Positions 1 through 7,494 of a DNA stretch of 22,175 nucleotides are shown piece after piece. The notes below the pieces were generated by a model. The model saw only the letters and a program-made list of their open reading frames with translations, was not told the origin of the DNA and did no database searches. The position numbers and the translations under genes were made by a program. Source of the DNA: CAYTAP01 sp964435775 (GTDB lineage Bacteria; Planctomycetota; Phycisphaerae; Tepidisphaerales; Tepidisphaeraceae); contig CAYTAP010000067.1 of assembly GCA_964435775.1 (NCBI GenBank), positions 1 through 22,175 on the forward strand, given 5' to 3'. Numbering within the stretch: the stretch's first letter is position 1; each line of letters opens with the position of its first letter.

Positions 1-64
1 TCAGCCGCCGTTTTTGAGGAAGACGGCGGCTGAAGCCGCCCCTACCACAGGGAATTGACACACC
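1..64. repeat. REP-like palindrome, left copy, truncated by window edge
   Basis: The right arm (23-45) is identical to the right arm of the element near the other end of the window (22129-22151). Only 11 bases of the left arm (1-11) are present; the loop is 12-22. Similarity to the other copy continues past the arm, through a GAATTGA-containing stretch, to about position 64 with a few substitutions. The arm reads CTAC at its outer edge, which is GTAG on the other strand, the tetranucleotide typical of REP sequences acted on by RAYT transposases. No transposase lies in the window. Confidence 0.8.
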
Positions 65-75
65 GTGGCATAGCA

Positions 76-97
76 AAGCCGCAACTTGCGGCTTATT
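76..97 (+). terminator. terminator-like hairpin
   Basis: An 8-bp stem (76-83 pairing with 87-94, AAGCCGCA/TGCGGCTT) with a 3-base loop is followed by ATTT. It is preceded by A residues, so it could work in both directions. It would end a transcript entering from the left of the window. The T-tract is short and the next gene starts only 30 bases further on, so this is a candidate only. Confidence 0.4.
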
Positions 98-125
98 TGC
101 CAAGCATCTACGATGCACCAGTCAG

Positions 126-2396
126 GTGGCATGGGGGAGTGTTGTTCCGCCGCTTGCTCCGGGCATTGTCATCCACCAATGGTTCCGACGGATTGGAATA
201 AAATTGGGCTACCTCATCCTTATCGTGCTGGTCGGGCTCGTGGGAGCGTTATTGCCCGGCGGAAGCGTCTGGGCGGACGGTACCCCACCGCACAATAGCA
301 CCCCGACCACACTGACTTCCGCGACATCGCCATCCAACTCCCCGTCAACCCAATCCACGCTCCCGCCCGGATTTGATCCCGCGCGGCACATGCGCATCAG
401 CGAGGTTCGCCCGGGGATGAAGGGGTATGGGCTGTCGGTCTTTTCCGGCACGAAGATCGAACGATTCGGCGTGGAAGTTCTGTCGGTGCTGAAAAACTTC
501 AATCCCAAACATGATGTGATCCTCGTCCGTCTCAGCGGTGTGAATCTCGAACACACGGGCACCATCGAGGGAATGAGCGGTTCGCCGGTGTTTCTGAAAG
601 ATGACAAGGGGCACGAGCGGATGGTCGGGGCGTTTGCGTATGGCTGGCCGCTGGCGAAGGATCCAATCGGCGGCGTGCAGCCGATTGAATACATGCTCGC
701 CATCCCCAAGCCGCGCGACCGCAATCCGGCAACAGGGCTTCAGGATTCCGCCGCGACCACCGATCCAACGGGGGCAACAAAACAAGCGACGCCGCGCATG
801 AGCTGGTCCTTGAGCGATGCGGTGATGCTGCCGGGCATGCAAACCCCGCCGCGCCGCTGGCCGTTCGCATCTCGGGATATTCGGCGAATCAATCCACAGT
901 TGGGCAACGATGATGGCGATGCCATGCGCCTTCGGCCCCTCGCCACGCCGCTGATGACCAGCGGGCTCTCGCCGGCATTACTGGAGGAGTTCGGCCCGCT
1001 ACTGAAGGCGTACGGACTCGTTCCGTTGCAGGCCGGTGGAATCGCTGGGGCGGCCGACGCGCATGCCATCGCCAATGCGGACACCACCGTCAAACCAGGT
1101 TCGGTGCTTGGCATTCCCCTCCTGACCGGCGATGTCGAACTGGCGGCGGTTGGAACGGCAACCGAGGTGATCGGCGATCGCGTTGTTGCCTTCGGACACT
1201 ACTTCAACAATGAAGGCCCCATCGCCCTGCCGATGGGCGCGGGCTACATCAATGGCATCGTCGCCAACCTGCAATCCAGCTTTAAGCTCGGAGCCCTGAC
1301 GAAAGTGGTCGGCACGCTTTACAACGACCAACTCGTCGGCGTCGCCGGAGAGCTGGGCGCCAAACCGGCGATGATCCCAATCGATTTGCAAATAGACTAC
1401 GCCGATGGATCGATGACACAGGCGTATCACTTCCAGTGCGCCATGCACCCGCAACTCACCCCCGCGCTGGCGGCGATGGCGGTCGATGCGGCCATCAATG
1501 GCGCGCGACAGTTGCCCCAATATCATACACTGGACTATGACCTGAACCTCGAGTTCCTCAATGGTCAAACGCTGCGCATCCACAACACAAGTGTCAACGC
1601 GACCGCGTATGACCTGTTCTATGAAATCGGCATGCCGATCATCGCGGCCGCGACCAATCCCTTTGAACGGGTGATGCCCAAAAAAATCACCGGCACCGTG
1701 CTTGTCACGCCCGAGGCGCGCGAAGCAACCATTTTGTCAGTCAACATTCCCAAGTCGAAATATCGCCCCGGCGAAACGGTCAGGGGATACATCTCCTATC
1801 GACCTTTCCGATCCGGCGAGGCGGTGATGCCCATCGAGTTGACGCTCCCCCGCGACCTGGCGGATGGGAAATACCAGCTCATGGTCAGCGATTGGAGAAC
1901 CTACCTGGAGACCGAGCAACAGGCCGAGCCGTTTCGATTCATGGCCGAGAGCGAAAAGGATGTCTTCGGGGTGTTGAAGGACCTCGCGGCGGTGCGTCAC
2001 AATGCGGTGTACCTTCGCCTGCTCAGGCACCCCGATGGTGTCGCGATCGGGCGCACAGCCATGGAGCGGCTTCCCTCCTCGCGGCGGCAGGTGATGCTTG
2101 ACGCCGGACGGAGCAACACAACGCCGTTCCTGAGCTCAACGATCAACGTGATCCCGACGAAACTTGTGATGAACGGAGTGTCGCAGTTTGAAATCACGAT
2201 CGATAAGGATGCGCGGGTTGAAGTGGGCGGCGCGAAGGCGAATCGCGGCGAGAATGCCACCCCGCCGGCAAGCACACCCGATGCCGGCGATCGCAAAGGC
2301 GCCCTGCCCCCAACACAGAATCAGCCGGAGCGTCCGACGAACCCCGGTTCACCAACGCCCGGTGAAGCGGGCTGCGACGGAGCCTCGTCGAATTAA
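126..2396 (+). CDS. secreted SpoIVB-type (S55) peptidase-like protein, permuted catalytic halves
   Basis: The 756-residue protein starts at a GTG. No Shine-Dalgarno is visible, and a TTG at 204 is an alternative start. Residues about 27-50 form a hydrophobic export signal ending in SVWA, followed by a Ser/Thr/Pro-rich linker to about residue 82. Residues 90-195 match the Ser-containing half of the S55 domain: RPGMKGYG, then EGMSGSPVF with the likely nucleophile Ser151. A second conserved block around 330-420 holds VVAFGHYF with the candidate catalytic His358. About 260 further residues form probable beta-rich domains, and the tail is Pro/Gly-rich. In Bacillus SpoIVB the His precedes the Ser, whereas here the order is reversed. 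SpoIVB itself cleaves SpoIVFA during sporulation; no sporulation role is implied here. The target is unknown. The next gene, another exported protein, begins 72 bases downstream and is probably cotranscribed. Confidence 0.8.
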   Translation: MAWGSVVPPLAPGIVIHQWFRRIGIKLGYLILIVLVGLVGALLPGGSVWADGTPPHNSTPTTLTSATSPSNSPSTQSTLPPGFDPARHMRISEVRPGMKGYGLSVFSGTKIERFGVEVLSVLKNFNPKHDVILVRLSGVNLEHTGTIEGMSGSPVFLKDDKGHERMVGAFAYGWPLAKDPIGGVQPIEYMLAIPKPRDRNPATGLQDSAATTDPTGATKQATPRMSWSLSDAVMLPGMQTPPRRWPFASRDIRRINPQLGNDDGDAMRLRPLATPLMTSGLSPALLEEFGPLLKAYGLVPLQAGGIAGAADAHAIANADTTVKPGSVLGIPLLTGDVELAAVGTATEVIGDRVVAFGHYFNNEGPIALPMGAGYINGIVANLQSSFKLGALTKVVGTLYNDQLVGVAGELGAKPAMIPIDLQIDYADGSMTQAYHFQCAMHPQLTPALAAMAVDAAINGARQLPQYHTLDYDLNLEFLNGQTLRIHNTSVNATAYDLFYEIGMPIIAAATNPFERVMPKKITGTVLVTPEAREATILSVNIPKSKYRPGETVRGYISYRPFRSGEAVMPIELTLPRDLADGKYQLMVSDWRTYLETEQQAEPFRFMAESEKDVFGVLKDLAAVRHNAVYLRLLRHPDGVAIGRTAMERLPSSRRQVMLDAGRSNTTPFLSSTINVIPTKLVMNGVSQFEITIDKDARVEVGGAKANRGENATPPASTPDAGDRKGALPPTQNQPERPTNPGSPTPGEAGCDGASSN

Positions 2397-2468
2397 GTGG
2401 GAGTCAAACTCATATTGGATTGGTCGGTGTGCGGTTGTTTCACGATGCTGGCCATTAGCGGAGTGCGT

Positions 2469-4920
2469 ATGCCACGGTTGCGAAGTTTGATGTTGATCCT
2501 CGTGCTTTTCATGGCCGCGCCGGCGTTTGCGGTGCATCCGTCGCATTGGACGCAAACGACGGAAGCGGACTTCAAGGCGGGAACACTCCGCAATGTGGTC
2601 GCAAGCAATCTCGGCGATCTGAAGCTGTCGCGCGCGGTAAAGACGTTGCTGGAACAGAACGCGAAGATCAGCGCCGTGTATGCCCTGGCCGAGGCGCCCG
2701 ATGGCTCGGTTTACGCGGCAACCGGTCCCCAGGGCGCGCTGGTGCGGGTGCGGGATGGTAAGACCAGCATTGTCGCCACGCTGACGGACGCGACGAACCT
2801 GTTATCCCTCCTGTTTGATTCGCAAGGGCGGCTTTACATCGGAACCGGCGGCGAACATGGGCGCATTTATCGACTCGACAAGCCCGGCGACAAAAATCAA
2901 AAACCGACGGACATTTTCTCCGCCCCCGGCGTGCAATACATCTGGGCGATGCAACAAACGGGCGATGGAACGTTGTACGCGGCCACCGGGCCAAACGGGC
3001 AACTGTTCGAAATCCCCCCCGCCGGCAAGCCGCGTGTCTTGCTCGACAGCGATGAGCATAATCTTTTGTCCCTGCTCTCCGACGGCAAGGAGGCGCTGTT
3101 CATCGGCACGGATCCCAATGGGTTGGTGTATCGCGTCAATCGAAAGACCGGCGAGGCATTTGTGCTGTATGACGCGGCCGAATCGGAAGTGAGCGCGCTG
3201 GCGATTGACGCCAAAGGCAACCTGTATGCGGGCACGTCCGAGGCGACGGATCAGACGCTGAAGGGCGTCCCGGCCGTCAGTACCGAGCAAGTCGGTCGGC
3301 CGGAAACGAAGGATGGCATGGGGGTTGAGATCCCTTCCGAACCGCCGAAAGCTCCAGCGCCGCCGCCCCTTCCCAACCCCAACCCTGGCGAGCCGCATCC
3401 CATTCCCAAGCACGCCCCGGCAACCGCCGAATCGCGTCGAACCCCGGAGGAATCGACAACCTTTTTCAACGGCTATGCGTTCGATCAAGCGGTACTGGCC
3501 GATGCGACAGCCGCCATGAGCGAACCAGACGCGCTCGCCGATCAAGCCAATGGACCCGGCACCGCACCGGCGGGGGACAATGACAGCGCGGACAAACAAG
3601 CCGCGACCCTTCGCCCGCCACAGCCCACTGATGAAGGCGCCGCTGCCGGGACACCCCGGCCGGGCGGAAACGCCATTTACAAGATCGACCCAAGCGGTTT
3701 TGTCACGGAGATATTCCGCCAGCCTGTGATGGTTTTTTCGATGATCGAACGGGATGGGACGCTCCTGGTCGGCACCGGAAGTGACGGGCTGATCTACCAG
3801 GTGCGCCCGGATGCCGGTGAAACACTCGTGCTCGCGAAGGTCGATCCCAAGCAGGTGCTGTGCCTGCTGCGGGCCCGCGATGGGCAGGCATACATGGGGA
3901 TGAGCAATGTGGGATCCATCGCCGCACTAAGCTCCGGCTATGCCACGGAGGGCACCTACACCAGCGCCGTGCTGGATGCGCGGCAGGTGAGCCGGTTTGG
4001 GCTTGTGCAACTGCATGGCTCACTGCCCAAGGATGTCTCGCTGACACTGGCGACCCGCAGCGGAAACTTNNNNNNNNNNGCACGATCCGACCGAGGCGGG
4101 ATGGAGCCAATGGTCAAAGGAACATCCGGCGGCGGAGTTCATCCAGACGCCATCCCCCTCGGCGCGATTCCTGCAATATCGTCTGACGTTCACCAGCCAC
4201 AAGGCGAATCAGACCCCTGTGGTGGAGGATGTGGATGTGACGTACCAGCAACCGAACATGACGCCGCAGGTCAAGGGCGTCAAAGTGGCCGGCTCGTCGG
4301 CCGACTCCGACGATGCCAGCGCCCCGCCACAGCCCAATCCAGTGCGCAACATCGAGTGGGACGCCAGCGACCCCAACGATGATCCGCTCATTTACACCCT
4401 CGATTTTCGTCAGGGAACACAGGGCAAGTGGATCCTTCTGAAGGACAACGTCAGGGAGAGCTCGTACAGTTGGGATACGCGAACGGTGGCCGACGGGCGA
4501 TACGAAGTTCGTGTCAGCGCCTCCGACGCAGCCGCCAACGCCACCGGCGACGGAAAATCGGCCTCCCGCGTCAGCGATGCGGTGGTTGTGGACAACACGC
4601 CCCCCGTCATCGGCAACCTCGACACCAAGCAACACGGCAATTCGACGACCATCACCTTCAAGGTGGTTGATCGTACCAGCACCGTCGCGGCCGTGGCCTA
4701 CAGCATCGATTCGCACGATGACTGGCAAGCGGTTGTGCCTTCTGATAATATATTCGACGGCCCGGAGGAATCGGTGAGCGTCAAGCTTGAGTTGTCCCCC
4801 GGCCCGCACCAGGTGACGTTCCGCGCGACCGATTCCCACGGGAACCGATCGTTCCAGAATGTTCCGGTGACGACAGACGCCCCGGCGACGCAGAAATCCC
4901 CGGCGGATAAATCGAAGTAA
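2469..4920 (+). CDS. secreted seven-bladed beta-propeller protein with C-terminal Ig/FnIII-like domains (contains assembly gap)
   Basis: The ATG at 2469 is preferred to an upstream GTG at 2397 because GGAG lies 5 bases before it and a clean signal peptide follows (MPRLRSLMLILVLF, cleavage after APAFA). Seven blade-like repeats with the pattern GxLYxxTGxxGxIYxI can be counted, for example GSVYAATGPQG, GRLYIGTGGEHG, GTLYAATGPNG and GTLLVGTGSDG. The fifth is split by a Pro-rich insert of about 140 residues (3243-3662). A TRSGN segment follows, then the 10-N gap. After the gap the frame appears shifted by one, but reading on from 4081 gives HDPTEAGWSQWS, the expected continuation. It then runs open to TAA at 4920 through two probable Ig/FnIII-like domains. 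The gene is therefore most likely intact, about 816 residues, with a true gap length divisible by 3. Its function is unknown; it is probably extracytoplasmic and paired with the upstream S55 protein. Confidence 0.75.
4070..4079. other. assembly gap (10 N)
   Basis: A run of ten N lies inside the beta-propeller gene. The reading frame before the gap (codons starting at 4065, 4068) and the frame after it (4081 onward) join only if the missing length is a multiple of three. The ten N are therefore a placeholder rather than a measured size. Calling genes straight through them produces a false chimeric end at 4382. Confidence 0.95.
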
Positions 4921-4955
4921 GTCCCTATGGCGGATGGGTTTGCATTCAGAATGAC

Positions 4956-4973
4956 GCCGAAAGAGTTTTCGGC
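4956..4973 (+). terminator. weak hairpin after the propeller gene
   Basis: A 7-bp stem (GCCGAAA/TTTCGGC) with the loop GAGT lies 35 bases after the propeller stop and 54 bases before rpmH. No T-run follows the stem, so it is at best a weak or factor-assisted terminator, or part of the rpmH leader. Confidence 0.25.
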
Positions 4974-5027
4974 CAATCCCGGCGCTGAGCAGTGCTTATG
5001 ACCGTAAGACAGTAAGGACCAAGATCA

Positions 5028-5162
5028 ATGCATTACCCACATAAAAAGAGCATCGTCAAGCGCGCCCGCAAAATCGGCTTCCGTGCCCGCATGCGAACCA
5101 AGAACGGCCGGGACACCATCAACCGCAAACGCCGCGTCGGCCGGCGCGTGCAGGTGGTGTGA
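5028..5162 (+). CDS. rpmH: 50S ribosomal protein bL34
   Basis: This 44-residue, very basic protein begins MHYPHKKSIVKRARKIG and carries the bL34 signature GFRARMRTKNGR, followed by an Arg/Lys-rich tail (NRKRRVGRRV). The length matches the family (44-47 residues). AAGGA at 5014-5018 sits 9 bases before the ATG and supports the start. bL34 is a small protein of the large ribosomal subunit that binds 23S rRNA. In most bacteria rpmH is followed directly by rnpA (RNase P protein). Here it is followed by a 105-base gap and an exported glycosidase, so the usual rpmH-rnpA-yidC cluster is broken. The gap after it (5163-5267) shows nothing recognisable beyond the next gene's ribosome binding site. Confidence 0.93.
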   Translation: MHYPHKKSIVKRARKIGFRARMRTKNGRDTINRKRRVGRRVQVV

Positions 5163-5267
5163 GGTCGGGCGATGTCTCCGTGCGGCCAGGCCCCTGGTCT
5201 GACTTGTCCGCCGATGCCGCCTCGCTCCAGCTGCTTACCAGATCACACATCATCCATTGGAGATTTC

Positions 5268-6236
5268 ATGCTCCAACATTGTCTTTGCGCGCTGAAAGCA
5301 TCCCGCTCCTGGCGAATCGTCATTGGCCTTCTCCTGGTCGCGCTGTCCGGGCTGTCCACGCTGCATGCCGGGACGCCAACGAAAGCATCCCACGACTCCG
5401 CCTTGGTGCGCATCCTCAAGCATGCGCCGTCCACCCAACCGGCCGACAAGACACATGGGGCGCTGGTCTACTGGGATGAAGCATGGACCAAGCCGCGCCC
5501 GGTGCGGATGCACTTCCTGCAAGTTGATCTGTCCAATCCCGCATACGAACTGGTCACCGTCCTCGGCGATGACCCCGACGCAAACGGACCTGACGAAGCC
5601 ACCCTGACCCCGCCGGTGGAATTGGCGGAAAAATATGGCCTCATCACCGCCATCAACGCCAATGCCTTTCGCCATTCCGACACCCTCTCCCCCGCCGAGA
5701 AAAAGAAAGGTTGGCGCGCCGGCAATCCCGTCGATGTGTTTGGTCTGGTCGTCACCGATGGAAAAGAGCGCAGCGCCAGCGACCCGCGGCGCATCCCCCT
5801 CTGGATCGACCAACACAGCAAAGCCCACATTGGCTTTCCGCGAGATACCGATCACCCCCAACAGGCGATCGCCAATTGGGAAGGACCACTTTTGCAAAAT
5901 GGCAGGGTGGTCGTTCAAGGAAGGGATGTGCCTCTGCCACGCACCGTGGTCGGGATTGACCGTCGTGGCCACACGCTGTTGATGCTCATGGCCGAGGGGC
6001 GACAAAAAGGACGCACGGAAGGACTGACACTGCGTGAAGCGGCGAAAATCATGCTCGATCACGGCTGCCATGACGCCATCAACGTCGACGGCGGCGGAAG
6101 CTCCATCATGCTGGCCAACGTCGCAGGGCATCTGAAGGTGATGAATCACGCCCCCGGAAATTACCTCCGGCCCATTCCCGTCATGTTCGGCGTCCGGCTT
6201 CGTCAGCCCATCGCACAGCCTGCAGCCGGCCATTGA
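5268..6236 (+). CDS. exported phosphodiester glycosidase family protein (NAGPA domain)
   Basis: The 322-residue protein starts at ATG 5268, with GGAG at 5259-5262. An in-frame upstream ATG at 5172 would add 32 residues with no signal character. Residues 15-35 (RIVIGLLLVALSGLSTLHAG) form an export signal. The rest matches the phosphodiester glycosidase domain: ITAINANAF near 127, WEGPLLQNG near 205, RTVVGIDRRG, and the hallmark DGGGSS at 274-279. The eukaryotic family member uncovers mannose-6-phosphate by removing GlcNAc. Bacterial members act on cell-envelope glycans or phosphodiesters, mostly of undefined substrate. It probably acts outside the cytoplasmic membrane. It converges on the next gene with 23 bases between the stops and no evident terminator. 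Confidence 0.85.
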   Translation: MLQHCLCALKASRSWRIVIGLLLVALSGLSTLHAGTPTKASHDSALVRILKHAPSTQPADKTHGALVYWDEAWTKPRPVRMHFLQVDLSNPAYELVTVLGDDPDANGPDEATLTPPVELAEKYGLITAINANAFRHSDTLSPAEKKKGWRAGNPVDVFGLVVTDGKERSASDPRRIPLWIDQHSKAHIGFPRDTDHPQQAIANWEGPLLQNGRVVVQGRDVPLPRTVVGIDRRGHTLLMLMAEGRQKGRTEGLTLREAAKIMLDHGCHDAINVDGGGSSIMLANVAGHLKVMNHAPGNYLRPIPVMFGVRLRQPIAQPAAGH

Positions 6237-6259
6237 CGGTTCCCGCGGCCCCCATGCAA

Positions 6260-7282
6260 TTACAAACTCCGATTGCGGGCGCTCAGAAACGCGGCCATCA
6301 GCGGTTCCATCTGATCCTTCAATGCCGCATTGGCGAATCCGGCCCAGGACAAGCCTGTCGTGCAATCGAGCGGACCATCCAAATAGCCGCCCTGCCCATC
6401 AGTGAGGATGACGCCGGCTTCGTGCGCGATCAGCCACGTGGCGCAATCGTAAGGGTGGCAGCATAGACCCTCGGGCTGGTTTTGCAGGGCATAGAAGATC
6501 GGGCGCAGATCGGCGTTGAAGCGGTCGTGCCCGACGATCAATTCGTAAAATTGCCCGCCGGTCGAGATGTATTGGTCGTCGAAGACCATCGCGCGTCTCA
6601 CATCCGCCGGGCCGAGCAGATGGCGGACCAGGTGCTCCATCAACTCACTGGCGAGAACCTTCGTGCCGGGGAAAAAGTTGGAGATCATCGCAAAGCCATG
6701 CTGGATTGAATCGGCCTGGCTGGGGGCGATTTTGAGAGGAACCGGCGGCAGTTCACCGACCAGTGATTCACGCACGCCATGCGCGCCCTGCCCTTTGATC
6801 GCCCAGAGCACGTCCGCATACCCCATTTTGCTGGTCGGAAGTTCGGTCATGACCGCCACTTCGATGTCGCGCAGGCGTGTGTCGGCGCCTTTGTTGGGCG
6901 CAACGCCCGCCAGCGCCCAGGCCGGACGCTTGTCGTACATGATGCCCCGCGTGCCGTCGATGGGATCGACAATCAGGCGCAACGCGGCATCCTCTTCTCG
7001 CGTGCCATGGGGATATACGCGGTTCCCCTCCACGCCGTTTTCATCTTCCAGCCCTTCCGCGATGACGACCAGGGGCGTTTGGCGTCCCCATTCTTCGCAG
7101 AACGCTTCAAGCAGCGGATCGACGACGGCGTCAATCGTGTAGATCGTGTCTGCCTGGCTGGATCGTGTGACTTCGTGCAGCCCCGCCGATGAGCGCGACT
7201 GAATAATCTGATCCCGCACGAGACGCTGAAAATGCCGGAGGCGTGTGACAATCTGGTCGCGATTCTTGAGTGTGGATGACAT
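6260..7282 (-). CDS. inositol monophosphatase family protein
   Basis: The 340-residue protein carries the motifs of the lithium-sensitive, Mg-dependent phosphatase superfamily. AEGLED at 75-80 supplies a metal-binding Glu, and VDPIDGTRG at 105-113 is the DPIDGT signature. YDCAT in the C-terminal part stands in for the usual WDxAA, within the segment HPYDCATWLIAHEAG. Members remove phosphate from inositol phosphates, fructose-1,6-bisphosphate, PAP or related substrates; the exact substrate cannot be read from sequence. At 340 residues it is longer than typical SuhB (about 270), with extra sequence around 160-230. No signal peptide is present, so it is cytoplasmic. It is divergent from recG. 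The ATG at 7282 has only a weak GGAA upstream. Confidence 0.82.
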   Translation of the reverse strand: MSSTLKNRDQIVTRLRHFQRLVRDQIIQSRSSAGLHEVTRSSQADTIYTIDAVVDPLLEAFCEEWGRQTPLVVIAEGLEDENGVEGNRVYPHGTREEDAALRLIVDPIDGTRGIMYDKRPAWALAGVAPNKGADTRLRDIEVAVMTELPTSKMGYADVLWAIKGQGAHGVRESLVGELPPVPLKIAPSQADSIQHGFAMISNFFPGTKVLASELMEHLVRHLLGPADVRRAMVFDDQYISTGGQFYELIVGHDRFNADLRPIFYALQNQPEGLCCHPYDCATWLIAHEAGVILTDGQGGYLDGPLDCTTGLSWAGFANAALKDQMEPLMAAFLSARNRSL

Positions 7283-7451
7283 GAAGGTTCCGGGTTGCCT
7301 GTTTTGAACAATAATTCGCGGGATGCTTCGCCGCGGATCGTCATTTGAAGGAAATGACTTTACTCGACGGACGTGGCCGCGTCATGTGAACGCACCATTC
7401 GCATTACATGGAAAGCCATGTGGACGGCAAGCACCACGCGTCCGCCATAAG

Positions 7452-7479
7452 TTGAGAATGAAGTGGCATCGCTTAGAAT
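7452..7479 (+). promoter_or_regulatory. candidate sigma-70-type promoter of recG
   Basis: TTGAGA (7452-7457) and TAGAAT (7474-7479) are separated by 16 bases, each 5/6 to consensus. The predicted start near 7486 leaves a leader of about 9 bases before the recG ATG, with no Shine-Dalgarno. The rest of the 212-base divergent gap contains only a small palindrome (GTCATTT/AAATGAC, 7340-7358) of unknown role. Confidence 0.5.
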
Positions 7480-7494
7480 GAACCAACCATCCCC

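Noticed and set aside
86..114. TTGCGG/TACGAT promoter before the S55 gene
   Set aside because: Spacing is right (17) but only 7 of 12 bases match and it overlaps a terminator-like hairpin; too weak to list.
86..298. 70-codon frame at the start of the window
   Set aside because: It overlaps the S55 gene in another frame and has no coherent protein features.
2397..2468. GTG start at 2397 for the propeller gene
   Set aside because: It would put 24 extra residues before a clear signal peptide; ATG 2469 has GGAG at the right distance.
4219..4920. Separate small gene starting at ATG 4219
   Set aside because: The same frame is open back to the assembly gap at 4080 and continues the propeller protein, so this is the 3' part of that gene.
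4928..4946. Sigma-54-like box before rpmH
   Set aside because: TGGC and TTGC are present but the GG-GC distance is 13 rather than 12 bases, which sigma-54 does not tolerate.
5250..6365. 371-codon open frame antisense to the glycosidase
   Set aside because: No family resemblance; the sense strand has a signal peptide, DGGGSS motif and ribosome binding site.
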